Assembly (NCBI GenBank): GCA_947500055.1 | Contig: CANMQO010000006.1 | Span: forward strand, 62,001 to 126,000 | Direction: 5' to 3' | DNA from: an uncultured Paracoccaceae bacterium | GTDB lineage: Bacteria > Pseudomonadota > Alphaproteobacteria > Rhodobacterales > Rhodobacteraceae | Length of the DNA stretch: 64,000 nt | Program-made: the position numbers and the translations under genes | The notes under the pieces: generated by a model | The model's database searches: none | What the model saw: the letters and a program-made list of their open reading frames with translations, nothing else | What the model was told of the DNA's origin: nothing | Shown here: positions 26,489 to 36,718 of the stretch, piece after piece | Layout of the letters: every line of letters begins with the position of its first letter | Numbering within the stretch: position 1 is the first letter of the stretch

Positions 26489-28984
26489 TCAGCCGTCAAC
26501 CCGGATCGTGGCGTTTTTGGGATCGTAGGGGCTGTCCTCGACAATCTCGGCATTCCAAAGCTGGTCCAACATCTTGACCTGCAGTTTCGTGCCAACAACC
26601 GCCAATGCAGGTGGTACATACCCCATGCCAATCGACTTCTCAAAGGCGACCGAATAACCGCCAGAGGTCAAACGCCCAACCCGGTTGCCATCCATATCAT
26701 ACAGCGCCTCGCGCCCCCATGGATCCGCATCACCCGGCCCTTCGATCAGCAGTGTCACACATTTCGATCGGATGCCTTTGGCTTCCATTGCCGCCTTGCC
26801 ATGGAAGTCTTTTGACAGATCGACAAAGCGTGGCAAATCCGCCTCCAACGGTGTCGCATCGCGGCCCAGTTCCGTACCAAATGCGCGATAGGATTTCTCC
26901 TGCCGCAGCCAGTTCTGCGCCCGCGCACCTACCAGCTTCATCCCGTGCTTTTCACCCGCCTTTTCCAGCAGGTCGAACAAGTAGTTCTGCATCTCGATCG
27001 GGTGATGCAGCTCCCAGCCCAGCTCGCCGGTATAGGCCACCCGGATCGCATTTACCGGGCACATGCCCAATTCAATCTGCTTGGCTGAAAGCCAAGGGAA
27101 CCGCTTGTTCGACAGCGCCGTTTCGGGGTCCGCATCCTTGATCACTTCGGCCAGCACATCCCGCGATTTCGGCCCGGCAATCGCAAATACACCCCATTGG
27201 GTTGTCACATCCTGCTCATTGATCCGGCCGAACTCCGGCTCTTTCTCCATGATCGCCTTGTAAAGGTAATCTTGGTCATAGGCATGCCAGGCCCCAGCCG
27301 AAACCAGATAATAATCATCCTCCGCCAGACGCACGATCGTATATTCGGTGCGGGTCGTGCCATGCGACGTCAGCGCATAGGTCAGGTTGATCCGCCCCAC
27401 TTTGGGCAGTTTGTTCGTTGTGAACCAATCCAGAAACGCTGTTGCGCCCGGCCCGCTGATCCGATGTTTGGTGAATGCCGTTGCATCAATCAGGCCCACC
27501 CCTTCGCGGATCGCCTTCGCCTCTTCCACCGCATATTGCCACCAGCCGCCCCGCCGGAACGACCGGCTCGCCTTGTCATCAAACCCTGCGGGGGCAAAGT
27601 AATTGGGGCGCTCCCAACCATTCACAAAACCGAACTGCGCACCCCGTGCGGCTTGCCGATCATAAGCCGGCGACGTGCGCAACGGACGACAGGCGGGGCG
27701 CTCCTCATCCGGGTGATGCAGAATATAGACGTGGTCGTAGCATTCCTCGTTCTTGCGGGCGGCAAATTCGGTTGTCATCCAATCGCCATAGCGCTTGGGG
27801 TCAAGCGAGGCCATGTCGATCTCGGCCTCACCATCGACCATCATCTGCGCCAGATAATAGCCCGTGCCACCGGCGGCGGTGATCCCGAATGAGAACCCTT
27901 CAGCGAGCCACATATTCTTCAACCCCGGCGCCGGACCCACCAGCGGGTTGCCGTCGGGCGTATAGCAAATCGGGCCGTTGAAATCATCCTTCAACCCGCT
28001 TTCCTCACAGGACGGAACGCGATGGATCATCGCCATATACTGTTCCTCGATCCGCTCCAGATCGAGGGGGAAAAGATCGGCGCGGAAACTATCCGGCACA
28101 CCATATTCAAACACGGCCGGGGCGTTCTTCTCATAAACTCCCAGGATCCAGCCGCCACGCTCCTCACGCACATAAGATTGTGCATCGGCATCGCGGATCA
28201 CCGGATGCTCAACATTGCCTTTGGCCCGGAAATCAACGAGTGCAGGGTCCTTGTCCATGACGATAAACTGGTGTTCCACCGGGATCGCAGGGATCTTGAT
28301 GCCCAGTTTCTTCGCAGTGGTCTGGGCATGGTTGCCCGACGCCGTCACGACATGTTCGGCGGTAATCACAACCTGCTCGTCAGACGGAACAAGGTTACCG
28401 CCCTTCTCGACCATCTTGGTACAGGCGACCTCCCACGCTTCCCCATTCCAGTGAAACGCATCCGCCTGCCATTTCCGCTCAATCGCGACACCGCGCTGAC
28501 GGGCACCTTTGGCCATGGCCTGCGTCACATCGGCGGGATTAATGTAACCGTCCGTATGATGATATAGCGCACCTTTCAGATCCTCGGTCCGGATCAGCGG
28601 CCACTTCGCCTTGATCTCATCCGGGGTCATCCAGACATAAGGCACATCGCAGGTTTCCGCAGTGGAGGCATAAAGCATATACTCATCCATCCGCTCTTGC
28701 GTCTGGGCCATGCGCAGATTGCCGACAACGGCGAAACCGGCGTTTAACCCGGTCTCTTCCTCCAGCGATTTGTAGAAATCGACGGAATATTTGTGGATAT
28801 GGGTTGTGGCAAAGGACATGTTGAAAAGCGGCAGCAAACCGGCAGCATGCCAGGTGGAGCCCGATGTCAGCTCATCACGTTCCAAAAGCATCACATCATC
28901 CCAGCCCGCCTTGGCCAGATGATAGGCAATCGACGTGCCCACGGCACCACCGCCGACAACCAATGCTTTCACTTGCGTTTTCAT
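26489..28984 (-). CDS. FAD-dependent oxidoreductase with GcvT domains (dimethylglycine/sarcosine dehydrogenase-like)
   Basis: This 831-aa protein has three parts. An N-terminal FAD-binding DAO domain carries VVGGGAVGTSIAYHL and TSGSTWHAAGLLP. A central flavoprotein domain follows. The C-terminal ~400 residues are GcvT-like, with GVGLIDATAFTKHRISGPGA and VAYTGELGWELHHP, and fold around tetrahydrofolate. Enzymes of this build demethylate N-methylated glycines such as dimethylglycine or sarcosine and pass the methyl carbon to folate. HAAGLL contains the His expected to carry covalent FAD. The start at 28984 follows AGGGAG. It fits the glycine-betaine catabolism common in marine Rhodobacteraceae; the exact substrate is open. 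Confidence 0.92.
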   Translation of the reverse strand: MKTQVKALVVGGGAVGTSIAYHLAKAGWDDVMLLERDELTSGSTWHAAGLLPLFNMSFATTHIHKYSVDFYKSLEEETGLNAGFAVVGNLRMAQTQERMDEYMLYASTAETCDVPYVWMTPDEIKAKWPLIRTEDLKGALYHHTDGYINPADVTQAMAKGARQRGVAIERKWQADAFHWNGEAWEVACTKMVEKGGNLVPSDEQVVITAEHVVTASGNHAQTTAKKLGIKIPAIPVEHQFIVMDKDPALVDFRAKGNVEHPVIRDADAQSYVREERGGWILGVYEKNAPAVFEYGVPDSFRADLFPLDLERIEEQYMAMIHRVPSCEESGLKDDFNGPICYTPDGNPLVGPAPGLKNMWLAEGFSFGITAAGGTGYYLAQMMVDGEAEIDMASLDPKRYGDWMTTEFAARKNEECYDHVYILHHPDEERPACRPLRTSPAYDRQAARGAQFGFVNGWERPNYFAPAGFDDKASRSFRRGGWWQYAVEEAKAIREGVGLIDATAFTKHRISGPGATAFLDWFTTNKLPKVGRINLTYALTSHGTTRTEYTIVRLAEDDYYLVSAGAWHAYDQDYLYKAIMEKEPEFGRINEQDVTTQWGVFAIAGPKSRDVLAEVIKDADPETALSNKRFPWLSAKQIELGMCPVNAIRVAYTGELGWELHHPIEMQNYLFDLLEKAGEKHGMKLVGARAQNWLRQEKSYRAFGTELGRDATPLEADLPRFVDLSKDFHGKAAMEAKGIRSKCVTLLIEGPGDADPWGREALYDMDGNRVGRLTSGGYSVAFEKSIGMGYVPPALAVVGTKLQVKMLDQLWNAEIVEDSPYDPKNATIRVDG

Positions 28985-29196
28985 CTCGGATGACTCCCTG
29001 AAAATTCTCTGCCGCCACCTTGCGCAAAAGCAAACAGGCGCGACTGAACCAGCCGACCTGTTGAAGCACGATTGCGACAGCAATGGCGATAAGGTGATTA
29101 TTCCGATCCCATCGGGATGGTCCACTGACTGGCCAGTTGGCCACCGCCAGACATTGACCTGCTTGCATCCGCCCCGCCAATGGCAACAATCGCCTC

Positions 29197-30102
29197 ATGC
29201 CGCACGGTCACGAAACCAAGCTGAACCTCTCCGCCGGATTTCTGTCCGTCGCAGTGGCCCTGATCCTTGTGGGCATCAAGATCTGGGCGCTTGGCCAGAC
29301 CGGGTCACTCGCTGTTGCTGCCACCCTTGCGGATTCGGCGATGGATCTGATGATGTCGCTGGGCGGGCTGGTCGCCATCGCATATGCGGCAAAACCGGCA
29401 GATGATGACCATAATTTCGGGCATAGCTCTGCCGAAGATCTCGCCGCTCTTGGCCAATCCCTGTTCATCATCATCTCGGCGGGCGTCATCGCCACCGCCG
29501 CTATTTTCCGGCTGCTTGACGACACAGTCACCCTCCCCGAACGCGAGGGGTTCGGGATCACCATCATGATGGTCTCAATCCTGATCACGCTTGGCCTTGT
29601 GCTGTGGCAACGCCACGTGGCGCGCCAAACCGGTAACAAGGTGATCAAAGCCGATAGCCTGCATTATCTTGGCGACCTGATCCCGAATATTGGCGCGATC
29701 ATCGCACTTTGGGCCTCTGCCGCATTTGGATTGCATCAGATCGACAGCGTCGTGGCGCTGGGGGCCGCGGCCCTGCTGGTCGTCGGGGCCTTGCGGATCG
29801 GGAAATCGGCATGGGATGCGCTCATGGACCGGCAGGCTGACCCCGAGATGATCAAGGGGATTTGCGCCATCGCCGACGGTTTCGCCGGTGTTCACGGATA
29901 TCACGACCTGAAAACGCGGGTCGCGGGCAGCCGGGTATTCGTCAACCTGCATATCGAACTGGATGGCAGCCAGACGCTGGACGAGGCGCACGCCATTGGC
30001 GCTGCGCTGCGCCGAGCCATCATCAAGGCTTACCCGCGCGCCGATGTGCTGATCCACAAGGACCCGATGGGCGTGCAAAAGCACCCTGACGACACCCGCT
30101 AG
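29197..30102 (+). CDS. Cation diffusion facilitator (CDF) family metal exporter
   Basis: This 301-aa inner-membrane protein exports divalent metals such as Zn, Fe, Co or Mn in exchange for protons. The transport-site acidic residues lie in DSAMDLMMSL (TM2) and HYLGDL (TM5). The HNFGHSSAEDLAAL motif between TM2 and TM3 is typical of the FieF-like group. A C-terminal cytoplasmic domain (RVFVNLHIELDGSQTLDEAH) is present. It is divergent from the FAD/GcvT gene, with about 210 bp between them. Confidence 0.92.
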   Translation: MPHGHETKLNLSAGFLSVAVALILVGIKIWALGQTGSLAVAATLADSAMDLMMSLGGLVAIAYAAKPADDDHNFGHSSAEDLAALGQSLFIIISAGVIATAAIFRLLDDTVTLPEREGFGITIMMVSILITLGLVLWQRHVARQTGNKVIKADSLHYLGDLIPNIGAIIALWASAAFGLHQIDSVVALGAAALLVVGALRIGKSAWDALMDRQADPEMIKGICAIADGFAGVHGYHDLKTRVAGSRVFVNLHIELDGSQTLDEAHAIGAALRRAIIKAYPRADVLIHKDPMGVQKHPDDTR

Positions 30103-30130
30103 CGGGCCCTTACACCACCGCGCGGAAGGG

Positions 30131-30170
30131 TCCGACGTTTTGCCGACGCATCGCCGACGCTTTGCCGACC
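30131..30170. repeat. 11-bp-periodic GCCGAC array, copy 2
   Basis: This copy has four CCGAC cores in exact 11-bp register with fillers gtttt, gcatc and gcttt. It fills half of the 76-bp gap between two convergent genes. Confidence 0.85.
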
Positions 30171-30178
30171 GCCAAAAT

Positions 30179-32206
30179 TCAGGCCGCCTTGTCCAACCCA
30201 CGCCCCTTCAACAAGGCCTCAACCCCCGGCAGGCGACCCCGGAATGCCCTATATAAATCGGCCGCATCCACCGACCCGCCAGAGGACAGAACCGTCTCTT
30301 CCAGCCGCTTGGCGACACCTGCATCAAACGGATCACCCACCTCATCAAACGCGGCAAAAGCATCAGCATCCATCACCTCTGACCACATGTAGCTGTAATA
30401 GCCGCTGGAATAGCCATCACCGGCAAAAACATGCGCGAAATGCGGGGTGGCATGGCGCATGCGAATGGCATGGGGCATGCCAATTTCCTCAAGGATTTCA
30501 GCCTGTTTCTGCATCGGATCAGCCGGGGCAGGGCCATCGTGAAAGCCCAGATCCACAAGGGCAGAGGCGACATATTCCACCGTCTGGAACCCCATGTCAT
30601 AGGTGGTCGCGGCCAGCATTCGATCCAGCAATTCCTGCGGCATCGGCTCTCCGGTTTCGGCATGGGTGGCAAACTCGGCCAGCACCGCTGGCACCTCCAG
30701 CCAATGTTCATAAAGCTGGCTTGGCAGCTCCACAAAATCGCGGGCGACGGACGTGCCGCTAATACTTTCGTAAGTCACATCTGACAGCATCTGGTGCAGG
30801 GCATGACCAAACTCGTGAAACAAGGTGCGGGCATCATCATAGGACAAAAGCGCGGGCTTGCCTTCCTCCGGCTTGGCGAAATTGCAGACATTGACCACCA
30901 CCGGGCGGACATCCCCGCCCAACCGCTTTTGCGACCGCATCGCTGAGCACCACGCACCGGACCGTTTTGACCCACGGGCGAAATAATCACCCATGAAAAC
31001 AGCGACATGCTCACCATCACGGGTCACCTCCCAATGGCGGACATCCGGGTGATAACCAGGTGTTTCAAACTCCTTAAATTCAAGCGAAAACAATCGGTTA
31101 GCGCATGAGAATGCGGCCTCGATCATCCGATCCAGTTGCAGATAAGGCTTCAGCTCCGCCTCATCGAGGTCATGCAATTCCTTGCGCCGCTTCTCGGAAT
31201 AAAACCGCCAATCCCACGGCTCCAATGGACCATCCCAGCCATCCTGATGCAGCATGCGTTCCAACACCTTGGCGTCGGCCTCTGCCGCCGCTTTGGCCGG
31301 TTGCCAGACCTGCATCAACAAGTCGCGCACAGCTTGCGGCGTGCCTGCCATTTCAGTTTCCAGCTTGAAATCAGCGAACGTGTCGTAACCCAACAACCCG
31401 GCCCGTTTCTCGCGCAGTTGCAACGTCTCTGCAGCGATCGCCCGGTTATCCGTCTTGCCACCATTGGCACCTCGCGCGACCCAGGCTTCATAGGCTTTCT
31501 GGCGCAGATCACGACGTTCGGAAAATTGCAAAAACGGCACAATCAGGGACCGGGAAAGGGTCACAACCGGACCGCCCGCCTCCTTCTCCTGCCCAGCCGC
31601 CTTGGCCGTCGCAATCACAAAGTCAGGCAGCCCCGCCAGATCGTCCGCGCCAAGCGGCATGAACCAGTCCCGTTCATCCGCCAACAGGTTCTGGGTGAAA
31701 TCCGTGCCCAGCACCGACAGCCGCGATTTGACGTCGCGCAACGCCTCCGCTTCATCCCCCTCCAGCTGCGCGCCGGAACGGACGAAACCGCGCCGCGTCA
31801 ACATCAAGACCCGCTGTTGCTCATCCGTCAGGTCAAGCGTTTCGCGCGCCTGCCACAGTGCTTCAATCCGGGCGAACAACGCCTTGTTCTCGGAAATTTC
31901 CGACCCGTAAGCACTTAATTTCGGGGCAAATTCCCGCTGCAACGCCTCGCGGGCTTCGTTACTATCCGCACCCGCCACGTTGTAAAATACGCCCAACACA
32001 CGGCTCAATTGATCCTCTGCCTGCTCCAGCGCCTCAACCGTATTGGTAAATGTCGGGGCCTCATCCTGGGCTGTGATCGCGGCAATATTGGCGCGGGCCT
32101 CCGCCAATGCGGCGTCAACCGCGGGGGCAAAATCCTCATCCGAAATCCGGTCAAAGGGGGGCAGTTCAAACCGGGTATCCCAATCCGTCAAAAGCGGGTT
32201 TGTCAT
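30179..32206 (-). CDS. M3 family metallopeptidase (peptidyl-dipeptidase/oligopeptidase A type)
   Basis: This 675-aa soluble zinc peptidase has the M3 active site HEFGHALH at about residues 462-469 in DARTLFHEFGHALHQML. The third zinc ligand lies in the following SISGTSVARDFVELPSQLYEHW. The N-terminal helical region starts LPPFDRISDEDFAPAVDAAL, as in Dcp and OpdA. It degrades short peptides, including signal-peptide fragments. The choice between dipeptidyl carboxypeptidase and oligopeptidase A cannot be made by eye. Confidence 0.93.
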   Translation of the reverse strand: MTNPLLTDWDTRFELPPFDRISDEDFAPAVDAALAEARANIAAITAQDEAPTFTNTVEALEQAEDQLSRVLGVFYNVAGADSNEAREALQREFAPKLSAYGSEISENKALFARIEALWQARETLDLTDEQQRVLMLTRRGFVRSGAQLEGDEAEALRDVKSRLSVLGTDFTQNLLADERDWFMPLGADDLAGLPDFVIATAKAAGQEKEAGGPVVTLSRSLIVPFLQFSERRDLRQKAYEAWVARGANGGKTDNRAIAAETLQLREKRAGLLGYDTFADFKLETEMAGTPQAVRDLLMQVWQPAKAAAEADAKVLERMLHQDGWDGPLEPWDWRFYSEKRRKELHDLDEAELKPYLQLDRMIEAAFSCANRLFSLEFKEFETPGYHPDVRHWEVTRDGEHVAVFMGDYFARGSKRSGAWCSAMRSQKRLGGDVRPVVVNVCNFAKPEEGKPALLSYDDARTLFHEFGHALHQMLSDVTYESISGTSVARDFVELPSQLYEHWLEVPAVLAEFATHAETGEPMPQELLDRMLAATTYDMGFQTVEYVASALVDLGFHDGPAPADPMQKQAEILEEIGMPHAIRMRHATPHFAHVFAGDGYSSGYYSYMWSEVMDADAFAAFDEVGDPFDAGVAKRLEETVLSSGGSVDAADLYRAFRGRLPGVEALLKGRGLDKAA

Positions 32207-32299
32207 GGCAAATCTCCTTTGGGATCAACCTAAGCATGCCATCGCCGGGTTGCCACCACCCCATTCATCATCTCGCCAAAAATACTCAAAATCCCGCCG

Positions 32300-33088
32300 T
32301 CACCGCTGGCGCATGCGTTTCTCAAACCGACGCAAGGCCAGCGACAAGGTGATGGTAATGGTCAGGTACACCAAAGCCACGACATTATAGGTCTCGAAAT
32401 ACCGGAAATTACCCGCCGCCGTGACCTTGCCCAATTGCGTCACATCCGTCACGCCCAGCACCGACACAAGCGACGAATCCTTCACCATCGCCACAAAATC
32501 ATTGCCCAATGGCGGCAGAATCATGCGCAGAGCCTGTGGAAAGACAATCAGGCGAAACCGTTGCCAGCGGCTCAGGCCCAGCGCCTCCGCCGCCTCGATC
32601 TGCCCTTTATCAACGCCCTGCAGGCCGGCCCGAAACACCTCTGCCAGAAAGGATGAATAGGCGATGGTCAGCGCAATCACCGCGCGCCAGAGCAGCGAAA
32701 AATCGCGGGTGCGAATGGGGTCCAGCCCAACCGTTTCAGCAACCCAGTTCCAGGCTACGACGAGGCCCGGCGCCAGAACGAACGCCACATAAAGCAACAG
32801 CACGATAATCGGAATGCCACGCACAATCTCAATATAGAACCGCGAAATCTGGCGTAATATCAAAGATTTGGACATGCCAGCAAGGGCAAGCATGAGACCC
32901 AGCAAGCAGGCCATACTATAAGACACCAAGGTCACGTAGATCGTGACCCAAATGCCCTTTCGCAGGGTGCCTAAGACCTTCGTGTAAGTCTCGACCGCAA
33001 AGACCTGCCAGAACAGGTAGGCCCCAATCGCCACAACGGCGACCAGCCACCAGGGAAAGTCCTTGTCATCGGGGGATGTTGGGATCAT
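32300..33088 (-). CDS. Amino-acid ABC transporter permease
   Basis: This 262-aa inner-membrane permease of the HisM/GlnP type has five or six membrane segments and the cytoplasmic EAA loop GQIEAAEALGLSRWQRFRL, which docks the ATPase. It follows the binding-protein gene on the same strand across a 43-bp gap made up largely of a CCCGGG hairpin repeat, which leaves no clear ribosome-binding site. No ATP-binding subunit is nearby, so one must be supplied from elsewhere. Confidence 0.9.
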   Translation of the reverse strand: MIPTSPDDKDFPWWLVAVVAIGAYLFWQVFAVETYTKVLGTLRKGIWVTIYVTLVSYSMACLLGLMLALAGMSKSLILRQISRFYIEIVRGIPIIVLLLYVAFVLAPGLVVAWNWVAETVGLDPIRTRDFSLLWRAVIALTIAYSSFLAEVFRAGLQGVDKGQIEAAEALGLSRWQRFRLIVFPQALRMILPPLGNDFVAMVKDSSLVSVLGVTDVTQLGKVTAAGNFRYFETYNVVALVYLTITITLSLALRRFEKRMRQR

Positions 33089-33095
33089 CGGGGCG

Positions 33096-33129
33096 CGTCC
33101 CGGGCTTGACCCGGGACCTCCACATCAGG
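33096..33129. repeat. CCCGGG hairpin repeat, copy 2
   Basis: The same 34-bp unit as 9075-9110 differs here at two positions. The 8-bp GTCCCGGG/CCCGGGAC hairpin spans 33097-33117. It lies inside a two-gene transport operon, where the hairpin could lower expression of the downstream permease. Confidence 0.8.
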
Positions 33130-33131
33130 GC

Positions 33132-33914
33132 TTATTCACCCAGCTTATATTCAAGAAACCACTTGGTGTTCAGCGCATCAATCGTGCCGTCGGCGCTCAT
33201 ATCCGCAATCGCCGCATTGATCGGGCCGACCAGATCCGACCCTTTGGGAAAGATGAACCCAAAATCCTCTGTCCCCAGCTTTTCGCCGACAATCTTCAGT
33301 CCACCGTCTGATGCTTCGACATAACCGTTGCCAGCGGTGCCATCCGTCAACACCAGATCAACATCACCCGCGCGCAGCGCCTGTACAGTGGCACCAAAAG
33401 TTTCCATCAGCTTGATACGCGGGTTGGCCTCATCCCCGTCAAGCACATCATAAACGCCAACATAGAACGGTGTTGTGCCGGGCTGCGCCGCCATCAGCAG
33501 ATCATCATTGGCGGCAAATCCGGCAGCATCGGCAAAGCGGTCCTCATCGCCCCGCACCAGCATGACCATTTCAGAGGTCATGTATTTATCAGAAAAATCA
33601 ACAACCTCCGCCCGGTCTTCGCGGATCGTGATCCCGGTCATGCCCAGATCATACTGGCCTTCTGACACGGCCGGGATCATCGCATCCCAGCTGATATTTT
33701 CGTAAACAACCGTGGCATTCAGCCTTTCCGCAATCTCGGCCATCGCGTCATATTCCCAGCCGACCGCATCGCCATTGCCGTCGATGAATTGCAGCGGCGG
33801 ATAAGCGTTTTCTGTCACAACCACAATTTCGCGACCTTCCAGATCGGGCAGATGCCCATCGGCGCTAGCGACCGTCGCCAGCATCATCGCCGCACATGTT
33901 GCAAGAATTTTCAT
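33132..33914 (-). CDS. Amino-acid ABC transporter substrate-binding protein
   Basis: This 260-aa periplasmic protein has a signal peptide ([18 protein letters not shown]) and the family-3 solute-binding fold: [33 protein letters not shown], then [18 protein letters not shown] and a final [15 protein letters not shown]. The start at 33914 follows GGGGAGAG. It delivers a polar amino acid to the downstream permease; specificity is unknown. Confidence 0.93.
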   Translation of the reverse strand: MKILATCAAMMLATVASADGHLPDLEGREIVVVTENAYPPLQFIDGNGDAVGWEYDAMAEIAERLNATVVYENISWDAMIPAVSEGQYDLGMTGITIREDRAEVVDFSDKYMTSEMVMLVRGDEDRFADAAGFAANDDLLMAAQPGTTPFYVGVYDVLDGDEANPRIKLMETFGATVQALRAGDVDLVLTDGTAGNGYVEASDGGLKIVGEKLGTEDFGFIFPKGSDLVGPINAAIADMSADGTIDALNTKWFLEYKLGE

Positions 33915-33954
33915 TGATCTCTCCCCAGATAATAATCGCCCCGCAGTATGGGCG

Positions 33955-35010
33955 TCAGCCATCAGGGCGCAAGCCCTTGCCCTGACAAATCGCACAATCA
34001 TCACGCGGGGCGATCTTGATCGTCCGGGTCTGGGCATATAGCGCATCATAGATCAGCAACCGCCCCCCCAGACCATCACCCGCCCCGGTGATCAGCTTCA
34101 CCGCTTCAACCGCCATCATCGCCCCGATGACCCCGGGCAGCGGGCCGATCACACCAGCCTCCGCACAGCTTGGCACTAGTGCGGGGTCAGGGGCGTTTGG
34201 AAAAATGCACTCATAACAGGGCGTTCCACGGGCCGGGTCATAGATGCTGATCTGCCCTTCCCACTGTGTCAGCGCCGCCGCGATCAGTGGCTTGCCCTGC
34301 CCCACCGCGACCCGGTTCACCAGATACCGCGTCGCAAAATTGTCCGTCCCGTCAAGGATCAGGTCATAGTCGGCAAACAGATCCGCCGTGACATCCTCGG
34401 ACAAACGCCGATGATACGGACGCACGCTGACAAAGGGGTTCTGGGCCACCATCGCGGCAGCCGCCGAATGCACCTTGGGCTTGCCAATTTGCGCATCGGT
34501 ATGAATCACCTGCCGTTGCAGATTGGCATTCTCAACCACATCATCATCAATCACGCCGATCGTGCCGACACCCGCCGCTGCGAGATATTGCAGGGCAGGC
34601 GCGCCAAGCCCGCCTGCCCCGACAACCAGAACCTTTGCATCGCGCAACGCCTTTTGCCCCGGTCCCCCCACCTCGCGCAGGATGATGTGGCGGGCATAGC
34701 GGTCAAGCTCGGTCTCTGAAAATGTCTTGGATTGTGCCACCGGCGCCGCTTGCTCGGCCACCCGTGCATGTAAACGACCCAGGATGCTGCGATACCCCCA
34801 GACCATGAGCCCAAAGGCGATGATCACCCCCCATAGCCGGGCATCCCCACCCGTTGCCATGCGCAGCGGATGGCCCGTTGGCAGCACCACATGCGCCATC
34901 ATCACCGCCAATAACAGGATTGCCAGCATCGTCCAACGGGCCGCATAGGGGGCCTTCATCGCAATGCCGATACCCCAAAGGGCGGCAGCCATGCTACCGA
35001 CCATGATCAT
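33955..35010 (-). CDS. moeB: HesA/MoeB/ThiF family adenylyltransferase with N-terminal membrane segments
   Basis: This 351-aa protein joins two or three hydrophobic helices (residues ~1-75) to an E1-like domain. The domain has the ATP-binding [18 protein letters not shown], the [17 protein letters not shown] block and [14 protein letters not shown]. The zinc cysteines lie in CYEC and CAIC. MoeB adenylates the C-terminus of MoaD for molybdopterin sulfur transfer; ThiF does the same for ThiS. The membrane extension is unusual compared with E. coli MoeB. It overlaps the dut stop by 4 bp, forming moeB-dut-coaBC. Confidence 0.9.
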   Translation of the reverse strand: MIMVGSMAAALWGIGIAMKAPYAARWTMLAILLLAVMMAHVVLPTGHPLRMATGGDARLWGVIIAFGLMVWGYRSILGRLHARVAEQAAPVAQSKTFSETELDRYARHIILREVGGPGQKALRDAKVLVVGAGGLGAPALQYLAAAGVGTIGVIDDDVVENANLQRQVIHTDAQIGKPKVHSAAAAMVAQNPFVSVRPYHRRLSEDVTADLFADYDLILDGTDNFATRYLVNRVAVGQGKPLIAAALTQWEGQISIYDPARGTPCYECIFPNAPDPALVPSCAEAGVIGPLPGVIGAMMAVEAVKLITGAGDGLGGRLLIYDALYAQTRTIKIAPRDDCAICQGKGLRPDG

Positions 35011-35462
35011 AGGCCGGTGGACCCAAACCCACCCGGACCTCGTGTTGTCGCATCAAGAAACGGCATTTGGGTGAATTGTGCCTGCGCCACAGGGGCAACC
35101 ACCATCTGCGCGATGCGCATTCCATGGGTGACCGTAAAGTAATCCGCGCCTAGGTTGATCATGATCACCCCAACCGGCCCGCGATAGTCGCTGTCAATCG
35201 TGCCCGGCGTGTTCACCAGCGTCACACCATGTTTCAGCGCAAGGCCGGAACGTGGCCTGATCTGCACCTCGAACCCGTCCGGAATCGCCAGCCGCAGCCC
35301 TGTCGGGATCAGCTTGCGGGCACCGGGCGGCAGTTCCACATCGCGACGATCCGGCAGGTTCGCCCGGATATCGGCACCCGCCGCGCCGGGTGTTTCATAG
35401 GACGGCACGCCAAGGCCCATATCTGCCCCATCGTCCCACTGAAATGCGATCTGCGGGGTCAC
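35007..35462 (-). CDS. dut: Deoxyuridine 5'-triphosphate nucleotidohydrolase
   Basis: This trimeric dUTPase (151 aa) converts dUTP to dUMP, keeping uracil out of DNA. Motifs are visible in order: [10 protein letters not shown] (I), [11 protein letters not shown] (II), [18 protein letters not shown] (III), [10 protein letters not shown] (IV) and the glycine-rich tail [12 protein letters not shown] (V). It overlaps coaBC and moeB by 4 bp on each side, so the three genes are translated together; dut next to coaBC is a widespread bacterial arrangement. Confidence 0.97.
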   Translation of the reverse strand: MTPQIAFQWDDGADMGLGVPSYETPGAAGADIRANLPDRRDVELPPGARKLIPTGLRLAIPDGFEVQIRPRSGLALKHGVTLVNTPGTIDSDYRGPVGVIMINLGADYFTVTHGMRIAQMVVAPVAQAQFTQMPFLDATTRGPGGFGSTGL

Positions 35463-36652
35463 GTAATCGTCTCCGCAATCCGCTGGGCCAGTTGCCGGGC
35501 GACCTGATCCTTGGTCATGCGCGGCCAGCTATCGGCACCAGCATCACTGATCAGGGTCACCGCGTTCTCGCTCCCCCCCATGATCCCGGTTTCGGGCGAC
35601 ACGTCATTGGCGACGATCCAGTCGCAACCCTTGCGCACACGCTTGGCCGTCGCATGCGCGATCACATCATCGGTTTCTGCGGCAAAACCGACCACCAGCT
35701 TGGGGCGGCCCTCTTTCATCTGTGAAACGGTAGCCAGAATGTCGGGGTTTTCGGCAAACTCCAGTGTCGGCAGACCGCTGCCATCCTTCTTGATCTTGCT
35801 GTCGCCGGCATTTGCCACATGCCAATCGGCCACAGCCGCCGCAAAGACAGCCGCATCAGCGGCTGGGGCAGCTTGCACAGCCTCCAGCATCTGGCGGGCG
35901 GTCTGCACCTTGACCACATGCACACCGGCTGGTGGCGGAACATCGGCTGGTCCGGTGACAAAGGTTACATCGGCCCCCAATCCGGCCAGGGCCCCCGCAA
36001 TTGCCGTTCCCTGCGCGCCGGATGATCGGTTCGCGATATACCGGACCGGGTCAATCGGTTCATGGGTCGGGCCGGAAGTGACAAGGATATGGCGTCCTTT
36101 CAACGGCCCATCAGCCAAGGCACTTGCAATACCGTCAATAATCTCTGGCACTTCCGCCATGCGACCCGGACCATATTCGCCGCAAGCCATGTCACCCTCG
36201 TTCGGACCAACGACCAGAACACCATCGCTTTGCAACGTGGCTAAGTTTCGTCCGGTCGCCGGATGATCCCACATGCGCACATTCATCGATGGGGCAATCA
36301 ACACACGCTTGTCGGTGGCAAGTAACAAGGTGGATGCCAAATCATTGGCCAGCCCGCCTGCCATCTTGGCCATCAGATCGGCTGTAGCGGGGGCCACAAC
36401 AATCAGATCAGCAGCGCGGGACAGCTCGATATGGCCCATCTCGGCCTCATCCGTCAGATCAAACAGATCCTGATAGACCTTTGTCGCACTCAGCGCCGAC
36501 AGGCTAAGCGGGGTCACAAATTCCGACCCGGCATTCGTCAAAACAGGGGTCACGCGAGCGCCCCGTTCGCGCAGACGGCGGACAAGGTCCAACGCCTTAA
36601 AGGCGGCAATACCGCCACCCACGATCAATAGAATATGTTTGCCAGCCAGCAT
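35459..36652 (-). CDS. coaBC: Bifunctional phosphopantothenoylcysteine decarboxylase / phosphopantothenate-cysteine ligase
   Basis: CoaBC (397 aa) performs two successive steps of coenzyme A synthesis. The N-terminal FMN domain has [30 protein letters not shown] and the active-site Cys in [13 protein letters not shown]. The C-terminal ligase begins at [20 protein letters not shown] and contains [12 protein letters not shown]. Length and order are standard. It is the first gene of the unit shared with dut and moeB. Confidence 0.97.
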   Translation of the reverse strand: MLAGKHILLIVGGGIAAFKALDLVRRLRERGARVTPVLTNAGSEFVTPLSLSALSATKVYQDLFDLTDEAEMGHIELSRAADLIVVAPATADLMAKMAGGLANDLASTLLLATDKRVLIAPSMNVRMWDHPATGRNLATLQSDGVLVVGPNEGDMACGEYGPGRMAEVPEIIDGIASALADGPLKGRHILVTSGPTHEPIDPVRYIANRSSGAQGTAIAGALAGLGADVTFVTGPADVPPPAGVHVVKVQTARQMLEAVQAAPAADAAVFAAAVADWHVANAGDSKIKKDGSGLPTLEFAENPDILATVSQMKEGRPKLVVGFAAETDDVIAHATAKRVRKGCDWIVANDVSPETGIMGGSENAVTLISDAGADSWPRMTKDQVARQLAQRIAETIT

Positions 36653-36718
36653 GTCAGGCTCCGGTGTTTTTCAGGCCGACACTAGGTCAGAAAACACCCG
36701 AGATACAATGGTGCGCAA

